From Hydrogenophaga sp. (GTDB lineage Bacteria > Pseudomonadota > Gammaproteobacteria > Burkholderiales > Burkholderiaceae_C): 21,061 nucleotides of DNA. The stretch's first letter is position 1. Each line of letters begins with the position of its first letter. Below, one piece after another: positions 10,968-18,669 of the stretch. The stretch is taken from contig JAUXXN010000047.1 in assembly GCA_030684755.1 (NCBI GenBank), positions 1 to 21,061 of the forward strand, in the 5' to 3' direction. A program made the position numbers and the translations under genes. The notes under the pieces were generated by a model that made no database searches, had not been told where the DNA came from, and saw nothing but the letters and a program-made list of their open reading frames with translations.

Positions 10968-11048
10968 ATGGTCGTCGTGGGGGAAGACGGCACGACCTTC
11001 AACCCTCACTTGGTGTGTGGCGACGCGCCCAACCCCACGGTGTTGTGA
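10968..11048 (+). pseudogene. hisI: hisI 3' remnant
   Basis: The frame from 10968 to the TGA at 11048 reads VGEDGTTFNPHLVCGDAPNPTVL, clearly related to the end of the HisI paralog at 5794-6261 (EEGKTFDPLVVYGDAPNPTLL). Everything upstream, including the catalytic and metal motifs, is missing. It keeps the order znuA, cobW, hisI of the intact operon, so the three remnants are the skeleton of one duplicated block. It is far more diverged than the adjacent znuA piece. Confidence 0.8.
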
Positions 11049-11147
11049 AGCGGCCTCTTTCAAGGCGGCTCCCCACCTTGAGCCAAGATTTGGCGGGGTG
11101 TTGCCCGATACTCTTCGCTTGTCCATGACTCTGCACAATTGATTGAT

Positions 11148-11519
11148 ATGAACACCGAAATTTTGGTTTGCGTGCTGTGCCGCCCCGCCGATGCACCCCG
11201 CGAAGCCCCTCGCGCCGGTCGCGCCCTGTTTGAAGCGGTGCAAGAAGCCGCTTTTCAAGACGACTTGCCGTTTGTGGTGCGCCCGGTGGAGTGCATGAAC
11301 GGCTGTTCGCGCTCGTGCACCGTGGCGCTACAAGCGCCGGGCAAGAGCGTGTACTTTTTTGGCGACCTGCCTGCCGACACCGAGACCGCCCAGCAGGTGC
11401 TGGCCTGCGCCCAGATGCACCAGACCAGCCCAGACGGAACCTTGCTGCGCGCCGAACGCCCCGAGCGCCTGCGCGAAGGTATTTTGGCCCGCCTGCCGGC
11501 CTGCTTGCCTGCGGCCTGA
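11148..11519 (+). CDS. DUF1636-family Cys-rich putative metal-binding protein
   Basis: This 123-aa soluble protein matches the DUF1636 family (predicted metal-binding, ferredoxin-like). It has CVLC near the start (C8, C11) and a second cluster CMNGCSRSC (C49, C53, C57), followed by the family segment VALQAPGKSVYFFGDLP (59-75). Five cysteines in this arrangement suit an iron-sulfur cluster or a bound transition metal in a thioredoxin-like fold. ATG 11148 is chosen over a TTG at 11139. There is no strong Shine-Dalgarno. The gene lies 99 bp after the hisI remnant, so it may be the surviving last gene of the duplicated zinc operon. Members are found near cobW-type genes, but the biochemical role is not known to me. 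Confidence 0.8.
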   Translation: MNTEILVCVLCRPADAPREAPRAGRALFEAVQEAAFQDDLPFVVRPVECMNGCSRSCTVALQAPGKSVYFFGDLPADTETAQQVLACAQMHQTSPDGTLLRAERPERLREGILARLPACLPAA

Positions 11520-11632
11520 CGCGCCTGCTCGCGGGCCAGCTGGACTTCAGCCCCGCACCCACCGCGTCAACGTTTTCAGTGAACAAGCCGCCTCTGAGCA
11601 CGTGGCTGTCATTGCAGTCACACACAAAAAAT

Positions 11633-11659
11633 GCCATGGCTGGATGACCCGGCCATGGC
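11633..11659. other. Hairpin with flanking A-tract between DUF1636 gene and GST gene
   Basis: Arms gccatggctgg (11633-11643) and ccggccatggc (11649-11659) pair at 10 of 11 positions around a 5-base loop. An A6 tract lies just left, so on the minus strand the hairpin is followed by T6, the form of an intrinsic terminator pointing left. No minus-strand gene to the right needs it, so its role is unclear. The surrounding gap 11520-11746 holds nothing else I can identify. Confidence 0.4.
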
Positions 11660-11746
11660 CTTGAGGCCAAACTGGGCAGTCCAAACAAGCCATGCGGGTG
11701 ATTCACACACCACAATGTAGGCCCCGTCCCTATCAAAGCCCACGCC

Positions 11747-12370
11747 ATGCCCCTCATCGTCCACCATCTGAACAACTCCCGGTCGCAACGCCTGCTGTGG
11801 TTGCTTGAAGAGCTGGAACTGCCCTACGAAATTCGGTTTTACGAGCGCAACAAAAGCACCATGCTCGCACCTCCTGAGCTCAAAGCCGTGCACCCGCTGG
11901 GCAAGTCACCGGTGCTGGAAGACGGCGCTTTGAAGCTGGTGGAAACGGGTGCCATCTGCGAATACCTGGTCGAAAAGACGGGCAAACTCGGGCCGCCCGA
12001 CAGCGGCGAAGGCCTGCGCCGTTACCGCCAGTTTCTGCACTACGCCGAAGGTTCGGTCATGCCCACGTTGCTGCTCATGTTGGCCATGGGCAAGGTGCCG
12101 CTGCTGGGCAAAATCGCGGTCAAGAAAGTGCAACCCATGGTGGACGTGCACCTCGACTACATCGAACAGGAGCTGGCCTCGCGCCCCTGGTTTGCCGGGC
12201 AGCAGATGAGCGCCGCCGACGTGATGATGAGCTTCCCGCTCGAAGCCGCTGTGTCGCGCGCCGGCCTCGGCCCTTCGCGGCCAGCGAGCATGGCTTGGCT
12301 CAAAAAGATACATGCCCGCCCGGCCTACCAGGCTGCGCTCAAAAAGGGGGGCGAATACGACTACGCGTGA
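11747..12370 (+). CDS. Glutathione S-transferase-like protein
   Basis: This 207-aa cytosolic protein has the two-domain glutathione S-transferase layout: an N-terminal thioredoxin-like domain with VHHLNNSRSQRLLWLLEELELPY (5-27), the cis-Pro segment GKSPVLEDG (52-60) and the glutathione-contacting ETGAICEYL (66-74), then a helical C-terminal domain with FAGQQMSAADVMMSFPLE (about 148-165), the conserved N-capping box. A Ser in SRSQR (about residue 11) is the likely catalytic hydroxyl. Substrate cannot be predicted. ATG 11747 fits the family start exactly, though no clear ribosome site precedes it. It stands alone between the DUF1636 gene and a convergent minus-strand pair; a link to zinc is not evident. 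Confidence 0.9.
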   Translation: MPLIVHHLNNSRSQRLLWLLEELELPYEIRFYERNKSTMLAPPELKAVHPLGKSPVLEDGALKLVETGAICEYLVEKTGKLGPPDSGEGLRRYRQFLHYAEGSVMPTLLLMLAMGKVPLLGKIAVKKVQPMVDVHLDYIEQELASRPWFAGQQMSAADVMMSFPLEAAVSRAGLGPSRPASMAWLKKIHARPAYQAALKKGGEYDYA

Positions 12371-12549
12371 ACCACCGGGCCTTTGTTTGATCGCTTCACT
12401 CTGACGTCAGCCGCAGTTCTTTTTGGGCGACTTTCTGCATGCCGATCTCCAGCACCCTGCATAGATGCACGCCGCGCAGGCAGGCAAATACACGCCATCG
12501 GCGGGGATCGAGTGTGGGTTGTGGCGGGGGTTTGACGGCCCCCAGCGGT

Positions 12550-13038
12550 TCAGGCCGGCATCGAATGCAGTGCCGACAGATAGTCGGCCCCCCGGGCCTC
12601 GGCAAAGATGTCCAGTGTCAGCGTCACGGCAGCCTGCAACACCAGACCCACGCCAATGCCGGCGGCCATGTCGTGTCGTTGAAAAAAAGCAATCATGCCC
12701 ACCCCGACGATCAGCAGCAGCATTTCGACAGCCTTGTAGTTCGAAAAGTTTTTCATGACCGTTTGCATGCGGGTGATTTCTTCGGTCTTGAGTGCCGCCG
12801 GGTTCGCCTGCAACTGAGCGCTCAAGGTGGACAACTGGGTGTCGGTGCGAAGGTGGATGGTGCCACCCACCACCATCTGCATCAGCGCAATGGCCACCAG
12901 TGGATAGGCCATAGATTTCAGGCGGTGCCCGTTCATCCAGAGCCAGGCGCTGATGGCGATGGCCACCAGGGCAATGGCCATGAAAATCAGGCTCTCCTGC
13001 TTCTCGGCGCTGAAATAGCTGCTCATGTGGTTGATCAT
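12550..13038 (-). CDS. Four-helix membrane protein of unknown function
   Basis: This 162-aa protein has four predicted membrane spans (about residues 17-35, 43-61, 103-119 and 123-143) with a polar, Gln/Thr-rich loop of about 40 residues between spans 2 and 3. I do not recognise the family. The start at 13038 is supported by gagga 8-12 bases upstream, which overlaps the stop of the SDR gene; only 10 bp separate the two, so they form one operon. The pair is transcribed from the promoter with the MerR-type dyad at 13881-13912. Its function may concern the same inducer as the SDR and the divergent hydrolase. The 179 bp between its stop and the GST gene hold no gene I can support. Confidence 0.8.
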   Translation of the reverse strand: MINHMSSYFSAEKQESLIFMAIALVAIAISAWLWMNGHRLKSMAYPLVAIALMQMVVGGTIHLRTDTQLSTLSAQLQANPAALKTEEITRMQTVMKNFSNYKAVEMLLLIVGVGMIAFFQRHDMAAGIGVGLVLQAAVTLTLDIFAEARGADYLSALHSMPA

Positions 13039-13048
13039 GGTGTGGTCC

Positions 13049-13846
13049 TCAGGCGACAGGTCGGGTCAGGGTCTTGACCACCTTGGTGGCCAGGTTGCGG
13101 GGCGTGAAGCGCATGCTTTGCGCCATGGCCCAGTTCATAAAGCCCGGTATGTAGACCCGCTGGCCGCGTTGCATGGCTCGGTAGCCCAGTGCAGCGACTT
13201 CTTCCGAGGTGGGCAGCTTCTTCCCCTTGACCAGTGCCGAGTTGCCCAGCTCGGCCTTGTCCTGAAAGCCCGAGGCCGTGGGGCCGGGGCACAGCGCCGT
13301 CACGGTGACGCCAGTGTCTTCCAGCTCCGAGGCAATGGCCTCGGAAAAGCTCAACACAAACGACTTCGTCGCGTAGTACACCGCCATGTAGGGGCCCGGC
13401 TGAAAGGCCGCCGTGGAGGCGGTGTTCAGAATCTTGCCGCGCGTCGCCAGCAGGTCGGGCAAGAAGAGCTTGGTCAGCACCACGACCGTGTTCATGTTGA
13501 GCTGCATCATGGCCAGCTCTGAGGGAAGCGCCGAGTCCTTGAACTCACCAAAGGCACCATAGCCAGCGTTGTTGACCAGGGCGCTCAGCACGATGCCCCG
13601 CGCCTGGATGTCGGCATGCAGCCGCACTGCGCCGTCGTTGGTTTCGAGGTCGGCACCCACCACGGTGACCACCACCTTGAACTGTTTTTGCAGCTCTTCG
13701 GCCAAAGCCTGCATTTTGGCCACGCTGCGGGCAGCCAAAACGAGGTGGTAACCATCGCGTGCGAACTGATGGGCCAGCGCCATGCCGATGCCTGACGACG
13801 CACCGGTGATGAGCGCTGTTTTGCGGGATGTTGGATGTGTGTCCAA
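13049..13846 (-). CDS. Short-chain dehydrogenase/reductase (SDR family)
   Basis: This 265-aa enzyme is a classical SDR, an NAD(P)-dependent oxidoreductase. It has the cofactor motif TGASSGIG (14-21), NNAG (92-95), catalytic Ser in NTAST (S144) and YxxxK at Y157/K161. AARS after the second strand (38-41) suggests NADP preference. I choose the TTG start at 13846 because ggag lies 7 bases upstream and because the reading frame further back runs through the promoter elements described at 13881-13912. The substrate is unknown. It is the first gene of a two-gene minus-strand operon and is divergent from a secreted hydrolase. Confidence 0.87.
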   Translation of the reverse strand: MDTHPTSRKTALITGASSGIGMALAHQFARDGYHLVLAARSVAKMQALAEELQKQFKVVVTVVGADLETNDGAVRLHADIQARGIVLSALVNNAGYGAFGEFKDSALPSELAMMQLNMNTVVVLTKLFLPDLLATRGKILNTASTAAFQPGPYMAVYYATKSFVLSFSEAIASELEDTGVTVTALCPGPTASGFQDKAELGNSALVKGKKLPTSEEVAALGYRAMQRGQRVYIPGFMNWAMAQSMRFTPRNLATKVVKTLTRPVA

Positions 13847-13880
13847 GTTGAATCTCCAAATGAAGGGTGTCGATGGGAGG

Positions 13881-13912
13881 ATTAACAACCTGGTACCTTG
13901 GTGCCATGTCAA
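13881..13912 (-). promoter_or_regulatory. MerR-type promoter/operator of the SDR operon
   Basis: Reading leftward, TTGACA (13912-13907) and TGTTAA (13887-13882) are separated by 19 bp, and the spacer contains GGCACCAAGGTACC followed by AGGTT. Overlong 19-20 bp spacers with a dyad inside are characteristic of promoters twisted open by MerR-family activators. The same spacer sequence recurs in the divergent promoter. Confidence 0.65.
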
Positions 13913-13949
13913 GCGGATGTCCGTCTTGCATCAAGGCCATTGAAATGCC

Positions 13950-13981
13950 TTGACCCGGCACCTGGGTGCCAGGTTTAGGAT
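13950..13981 (+). promoter_or_regulatory. MerR-type promoter/operator of the hydrolase-merR operon
   Basis: Reading rightward, TTGACC (13950-13955) is followed by the dyad GGCACCTGGGTGCC and AGGTT, then TTAGGA or TAGGAT as -10, with a 19 or 20 bp spacer. The spacer matches the divergent site in 16 of 19 bases (GGCACC, GGT, CCAGGTT conserved). The -10 lies only about 6 bases before the ATG at 13987, so transcripts from it would be leaderless. Confidence 0.6.
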
Positions 13982-13986
13982 GACCC

Positions 13987-15048
13987 ATGAAGACAAAACC
14001 TGTTTCGAGCACATCCCGCCAACGCAACCTGGCTTGTCTGGCGGGGGCATTGGCTGTGTGCCTCGCCACGCTCAGCCTGGCCGGCGCCCGCACCCTCGAA
14101 CCCCGGCCACAACAAGCAACGCTGGCATCGCCCACCCCTGAAACGCTGGAGGTGGACGCCTCGCTGTTCACCACACAAAACTTTGACTGGTTCGACGACC
14201 AGCGCCAGCGCCAGGTGCCCGCGAAACTGTATCTGCCCTCTGCCCAGGCGGTGGCGGGGTCGGTGCCACTGGTGGTGTTTTCCCATGGCATCGGGGGCTC
14301 CCGGGATGGATACACCTACCTCGGTCGCTACTTTGCCGCTCACGGCTATGGCAGCCTGCATGTGCAACACGTGGGCAGTGACCGGCGGCTCTGGGCTGGC
14401 AATCCGTTGTCCCTGCCTGCCCGCTTGAGCGATGCGGCCCAGGATGCGGAGGCACTCAACCGGGTGCTGGACCTCCGCTATGCGCTCGACCAGATCCTGG
14501 CCACCCAGCAAGGCGCGTTGTTCGACACCCGGAGAATCGTCGCTGCCGGCCACTCGTATGGCGCCAACACCACCATGCTGATGGCGGGCGCAAAGATTGA
14601 GCAGCAAGGGAAAACCGTGTCGTTGCGGGACCCCCGAATCAGCGCAGCCATCATCATCTCGGCGCCGCCTTTTTACGGCCTGGGCGACCCCGCCAAAATC
14701 CTCTCTGGCATTGACGTTCCGACGCTGCACATCACCGCCACCGAGGACGTGATTCAGATTCCGGGTTACGTCTCGGGTCTCCAGGACCGGATCGAGATTT
14801 TCAATGCCATGGGCAGAGAGCGGGCCGCACCCAAAGTGCTCGCCGTTTTCAAGGATGGTTCGCACAGCATCTTCACCGACCGCATGGGTACCGGTGGCCT
14901 GAACCTGAACCCCAAGGTCAAGATCGCCACACGCCAACTGGCGCTGGCCTTTCTGGACGGCATACCCGCCAGCGACTTCCGGGCCCTGGACGCGTGGCCG
15001 CTCAGCAACGCCGATCTGGTTGCCCAGTTTCAAAAGCGGGCGCCCTAG
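13987..15048 (+). CDS. Secreted alpha/beta hydrolase (esterase/PAF-acetylhydrolase-like)
   Basis: This 353-aa protein has a signal peptide (basic MKTKPVSSTSRQR, hydrophobic CLAGALAVCLATLSLAGA, about residues 17-34), so it probably acts in the periplasm or outside. The alpha/beta-hydrolase fold is shown by the oxyanion strand VVFSHGIGGS (97-105), the nucleophile elbow GHSYG with S190, an acidic residue after strand 6 (TATEDV, E253 or D254) and catalytic His in GSHSIF (H293). The pattern resembles dienelactone hydrolase or platelet-activating-factor acetylhydrolase families; the substrate is not predictable. Its promoter carries a MerR-type dyad matching that of the SDR operon, and the MerR gene follows 72 bp later. 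The ATG at 13987 has AGGA 7 bases upstream, but this overlaps the proposed -10. Confidence 0.85.
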   Translation: MKTKPVSSTSRQRNLACLAGALAVCLATLSLAGARTLEPRPQQATLASPTPETLEVDASLFTTQNFDWFDDQRQRQVPAKLYLPSAQAVAGSVPLVVFSHGIGGSRDGYTYLGRYFAAHGYGSLHVQHVGSDRRLWAGNPLSLPARLSDAAQDAEALNRVLDLRYALDQILATQQGALFDTRRIVAAGHSYGANTTMLMAGAKIEQQGKTVSLRDPRISAAIIISAPPFYGLGDPAKILSGIDVPTLHITATEDVIQIPGYVSGLQDRIEIFNAMGRERAAPKVLAVFKDGSHSIFTDRMGTGGLNLNPKVKIATRQLALAFLDGIPASDFRALDAWPLSNADLVAQFQKRAP

Positions 15049-15120
15049 CATCCCGTTCCACCCGGACTACCTGCAACCACTTGCGCCTGCCTGCCCCGGG
15101 TCACCCGACACCACCACACC

Positions 15121-15582
15121 ATGAAAACCGTCATCGACGTCAAGGCCTTCAAGTCTTTGCAGACAACCAGCGCCTTGTGCAAATCCGCCAACGTGACCCG
15201 AGGCCAGTTGCGCCTTTATGAGGATGAGGGCCTGATTGCGCCGCAGAGCCGAACCGAAGCCGGTTATCGCCAATACGGCACCGACACGCTGGACCGGCTC
15301 AAGGCCATCATGCATCTGAAGGAACTCGGCTTCACGCTGGCCGAGATCGCGCTGCTGCTGTCCGAACGCGATCACGGTGCGCTCGATGAGCCTGCCATCC
15401 AGCGACTGGCTGGAGATCTCCTGTCCAAGATCGATGAACGCATCGCTGGCCTGCAAGTCATTCGAGGCTATGTGGCACCGGTGTCCGTGGGCGACATGAG
15501 CGTGCTACAGGACGAAGACTGCCACTTCGTCGTTGAATTCATGACCGCCCTGTCCGCTGAGAAAGCCCGGCGAAGGGCCTGA
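15121..15582 (+). CDS. MerR-family transcriptional regulator
   Basis: This 153-aa protein has a MerR N-terminal winged helix: TSALCKSANVTRGQLRLYEDEGLIAPQS (16-43), GYRQYG (48-53), then LDRLKAIMHLKELGFTLAEIALLL (57-80), followed by a helix (about 89-117) that would form the dimer coiled coil. The C-terminal part is short and has one Cys (DEDCHF), without the paired Cys ligands of MerR/ZntR/CueR metal sensors, so an organic or redox inducer is more likely than a metal. It lies downstream of the hydrolase and probably shares its transcript. The two dyads at 13881-13912 and 13950-13981 are its most likely targets, giving control of both divergent operons and of itself. Confidence 0.9.
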   Translation: MKTVIDVKAFKSLQTTSALCKSANVTRGQLRLYEDEGLIAPQSRTEAGYRQYGTDTLDRLKAIMHLKELGFTLAEIALLLSERDHGALDEPAIQRLAGDLLSKIDERIAGLQVIRGYVAPVSVGDMSVLQDEDCHFVVEFMTALSAEKARRRA

Positions 15583-15680
15583 GCGGACGGACAGGGGGGC
15601 ACGGCCACGCGACAGAACCCATCTGGCCACGATCGGCTACCGAAGCTGGCTGTTCAAGGTCAGCGCCCAAAAAGAACCTT

Positions 15681-15783
15681 CAGGACTTACGCAAAACCGC
15701 CATGGCGTTGTTGCTTCGTCTTGCCGTACGCTCGTGCTGTCTGCGGCTTCGCGCCCAGCCCTGACGGTTTTGCGCAAGTCCTG
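15681..15783. mobile_element. 103-bp MITE-like element with 19-bp terminal inverted repeats
   Basis: The ends caggacttacgcaaaaccg (15681-15699) and cggttttgcgcaagtcctg (15765-15783) are inverted repeats matching at 18 of 19 bases. A possible 3-bp target duplication ctt flanks them (15678-15680 and 15784-15786). The 65-bp interior has no gene. The element lies between the converging merR and pilus operons (gap 15583-15799), so it could also act as a bidirectional terminator. I see no transposase in the window; mobility by a transposase elsewhere is inferred. Confidence 0.65.
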
Positions 15784-15799
15784 CTTCAAAACCGCTCGC

Positions 15800-16318
15800 C
15801 TATCTCGGCAGCGTCGTCAAGGTCAGAGGAATATGCGTCAAGTAAACCCCGGCGGCGGCTTGTTGTGGGCTGTGCAGCAGCGCGTACACCGGCAGGTGCA
15901 GTTGTTTGCGCTCACCGGGGGTCAATTCCAGCCCCAGGTGCAGCGCCCCGGCGCCGTTGCGGTCGTCGCCCCAACGCACCGTGTGCCGCGCATCTTGGTA
16001 GAAGGCCACGGCCAGCGCACTGTGGCCCGACTGCAAAACAGCCGTCTGCGGACCCAGCCCCGGAAAAGCCACCGACAGCGTCACACGGCGCACCTCGGGC
16101 GTGTTGTTTTGGCAAGCCACCCGCGCCGCCCCTTCACCGACAACCCAGGGCGAGCGCTGCGGGTTGAGACGACCGAAGTTGAGGCTGGCGGACTGCACCA
16201 CACACTGCACGCCAGCGGTGTCGTGGGCGGCTTCTGCTTGAGCGGCACCAGGACGCCACAGCACCCCAAGCGCGCCTGCGGCCAACATGCAGGCGATGCG
16301 GACGGCGTTTGGGCTCAT
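15800..16318 (-). CDS. Spore coat U domain protein, second/minor pilus subunit
   Basis: This 172-aa secreted protein has a signal peptide (about residues 1-28, ending GAAQA) and a single spore-coat-U (SCPU) domain: VQCVVQSASLNFGRLNP (37-53) opens it, a second Cys in ARVACQN (C69) can pair with C39, and it ends in the strand VYLTHIPLTLTTL. Such proteins are subunits of archaic (Csu-like) chaperone-usher pili. The ATG at 16318 overlaps the usher stop (ATGA), which places it last in the operon, where a tip or minor subunit is usual. It is shorter than the two-domain tip adhesin CsuE, so its tip role is uncertain. It ends 16 bp from the MITE-like element. Confidence 0.82.
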   Translation of the reverse strand: MSPNAVRIACMLAAGALGVLWRPGAAQAEAAHDTAGVQCVVQSASLNFGRLNPQRSPWVVGEGAARVACQNNTPEVRRVTLSVAFPGLGPQTAVLQSGHSALAVAFYQDARHTVRWGDDRNGAGALHLGLELTPGERKQLHLPVYALLHSPQQAAAGVYLTHIPLTLTTLPR

Positions 16319-18669
16319 GGCGCTGTGCGCAGCGCGCAGGTGTAGGGGCCCAGGCGCGGCTGGGGGTCGGTGGTGGCGGGCCGGTGGATGGCGATGCGGC
16401 AGCGGCTGCCTTGCAGGGCGACCTCGACCTCGCTTTGCAGCGGCAGGTTCGGCCAATACGTCTCGCCACGCAGCCCCACTGGCGCAACCTCGCCGGTGGC
16501 CACCAGCGTGGCGGTGGCGCCTGCGGGCACGGGCTGCCCGTTGGGCAACTGGAGCACAAGCAGCGCAGGCTGCTCGCGCAGCATCGCAAATTCCACGAAC
16601 ACGCCGCCACGGCCCCTCGGTATGGCGGTGACTTCATGGCGGGTGATGCGGTATTCGAGCGGCACCTCTTCGGGCCGAACAGCCAGCAGGTTGTATTGGT
16701 AGGGGGTCAGGGTGGTCACCAGCGCCAGCCCGCGCGCGTCGCTCACGGCCACGGGCAAATTCCAGCGGTACAAGGGAATGCCCGGCGCATCGCCCGTGGA
16801 GACCAGTGCAAAACCGCTGCTGATGGGTGGGCCGCGAAACCAGCGGCCTGCCAGCACGCCGACGCTGCCTGCGGTGCGTGCGCGCCACGACACACCGTTG
16901 CGGCGACTTTCCAATTCAAAGCCATGTTCGCCCATGTCCGAGCGGGCGTCCAGGGCGGCGCGGTAGCTGGGCAGGTCGTCCGCGCCCGAGGGGTGCGCGG
17001 CTGTCACGCCCAAGCGCCCAGCCACGCCGTTGCCGGTTAGCGGGGCGGTGGCGTAGTCGCTGCGCAGGGTGGTTGTTGAACCCTGCTTCTGCAAGCTGCT
17101 GCTCCAGAAGGCTTGCCGCTCCAGTGGGACGCTGACCGTGAACAGGGCCAACGTGGACCCGCTGCTGCGCACGCCACTGACCGACACGCTGAAATCACGA
17201 AAGCTGCGCGACCAGCCCAGGCTGCTGATGGTGCGCGTGTCGCCGTCCCAGCTGGACAGGCGACCATGGCTTGCGCTGACGCTGCCCAGTGGGTGGTCCA
17301 GTGCGCGCGAGGCCAACAGGCGCAGATCACCGCGTGGCCGGGTCGATGTGCTGTCACCGTCCCCCAGCAACCGAAACCCCTCGGACGAATGGCTGAAGCT
17401 GGCGCCCATGTTGGCCACGCTGGTCAGCCATTGCGCGGATGCGCCCCATTGCTGGCCCGTGCCTCCCGGCGACTTGCTGATAGTCAGGCGGGTGTCGGCC
17501 ACCACATGGTTCAGCAGCGGAAATGTGGCGCCCACGCCCAGGCTGCTGTTGTGCGCACTCACGGTAGCACCGGCGTCCAGCGTGAGCCAGCGTGTTAGGC
17601 CCCAGCGGTGCGAACTGGTCAGAAACGGCGTGTCGTAGCGGTCCAGCGCAGGCCGCAGCAGCCCGGCGGTGTAACTGAAGCTGTGCAGCCCCTGCCGGTA
17701 CAGGCGCGTGCTGTGCAAGTAGGGCACGCTGACAACGCGCTCGTTGTTGAGCGCGTCGCGGATCAACACCTTCACCTGGCCAGCCCCGTCCACCGTGGGC
17801 AGGCTGCTGATGTCAAACGGGCCTGGTGCCACGGCCAGCGGCCCGCCCACGCGCCGGTCGTTCAAAAAAAACTCCAGCGTGCTGGGCAGGCGGGCCGCGT
17901 CGAAGATGGCGGGTGTCTCCAGGGTGGAGAAGGTCGGGTCCAGACCAAAATTGCTTTGCCAAGTGACGCCGCCATAGCGCACGGCGGGCACGCCCACCCC
18001 GGCGGGCAGCACACCATCGCCCAGCAACAAGGTGGTCAGCCGCGTCTCGTCGTCGCGCAGGAAGGTGGTGCCCAGGCGGCTGAAGGTGCGGCCCTCCGAA
18101 GTCAAGGCCGTGCTCAGTTGAAATAGGCCCGCTGGCCCGAACACCGCCAAGCTCTGGCTGCTGCCCGCCGCCACCGGTGCCGCACCTGCGCGACCGGCTT
18201 GCAGGCTGTAGTTCAGCAAGACGCCGGGGGTGGCTGGCAGGGGTTTTGCGGCGTTCGGCGCGTTCAAATTCATGCGTGTGCCCGGGTACCAATGGGGCTC
18301 GACGTCCAGCGCCAGCGTGAGCCTGCTGGCATCAACCTGGGCCGCCATGCCGTCTTGCCCGAACAGGGGCACCAGCGCCTGCCCGTCACGCAGAACCGGT
18401 GCAACTGGGGTGGCAAATCCGAGTGCCTCGAAATCTTTCGCGGCCATGTACGGTTGTGCGGCGTCGTCGAAGGCCACCAACACAAAGCCCGGTTGAGCCA
18501 TGCCGTTGAGCACCACGCCGTAAAAGCCCGCTGCGCCACCGGCCAGCGCGACCGGGCTCAGGCAGCACAGCAGCAAGGCCCGCAGCCAGCCAGCGAAGAA
18601 CGGGCTAGTGCGCGGTGGCAAGCCGAATTTGGGTGCTGGGCACGACCACGGCGGCGTCGGTGCCGTCAT
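16315..18669 (-). CDS. Outer-membrane usher of an archaic chaperone-usher pilus
   Basis: This protein of about 784 aa is the outer-membrane pore and assembly platform for a surface pilus. After a signal segment ending SPVALAGG it shows an N-terminal domain (YGVVLNGMAQPGFVLVAFDD), the first barrel and middle region with the usher signature PGPFDISSLPTVDGAGQVKV, and long alternating beta-strand stretches across the barrel. The C-terminal domains run to FEVAL-like LQSEVEVALQGSRCRIAIHRP. The start is uncertain: ATG 18669 is reported; a TTG at 18621 would give a compact signal peptide directly before LRALLLCCLSP. Either overlaps the chaperone gene, implying coupled translation. Size is close to CsuD-type ushers. 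Confidence 0.87.
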   Translation of the reverse strand: MTAPTPPWSCPAPKFGLPPRTSPFFAGWLRALLLCCLSPVALAGGAAGFYGVVLNGMAQPGFVLVAFDDAAQPYMAAKDFEALGFATPVAPVLRDGQALVPLFGQDGMAAQVDASRLTLALDVEPHWYPGTRMNLNAPNAAKPLPATPGVLLNYSLQAGRAGAAPVAAGSSQSLAVFGPAGLFQLSTALTSEGRTFSRLGTTFLRDDETRLTTLLLGDGVLPAGVGVPAVRYGGVTWQSNFGLDPTFSTLETPAIFDAARLPSTLEFFLNDRRVGGPLAVAPGPFDISSLPTVDGAGQVKVLIRDALNNERVVSVPYLHSTRLYRQGLHSFSYTAGLLRPALDRYDTPFLTSSHRWGLTRWLTLDAGATVSAHNSSLGVGATFPLLNHVVADTRLTISKSPGGTGQQWGASAQWLTSVANMGASFSHSSEGFRLLGDGDSTSTRPRGDLRLLASRALDHPLGSVSASHGRLSSWDGDTRTISSLGWSRSFRDFSVSVSGVRSSGSTLALFTVSVPLERQAFWSSSLQKQGSTTTLRSDYATAPLTGNGVAGRLGVTAAHPSGADDLPSYRAALDARSDMGEHGFELESRRNGVSWRARTAGSVGVLAGRWFRGPPISSGFALVSTGDAPGIPLYRWNLPVAVSDARGLALVTTLTPYQYNLLAVRPEEVPLEYRITRHEVTAIPRGRGGVFVEFAMLREQPALLVLQLPNGQPVPAGATATLVATGEVAPVGLRGETYWPNLPLQSEVEVALQGSRCRIAIHRPATTDPQPRLGPYTCALRTAP

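Noticed and set aside
12396..12605. 69-codon minus-strand frame between the membrane-protein gene and the GST gene
   Set aside because: It overlaps the end of the membrane-protein gene in another frame, has no ribosome site and no recognisable features.
13847..13912. Longer SDR start at 13912
   Set aside because: The TTG there is the -35 hexamer of the proposed promoter, and the extra 22 residues precede the normal SDR N-terminus; the TTG at 13846 has a good ribosome site.
15583..15680. Possible small gene or RNA right after merR
   Set aside because: No start with a ribosome site, no stable hairpin and no recognisable motif was seen before the MITE-like element.
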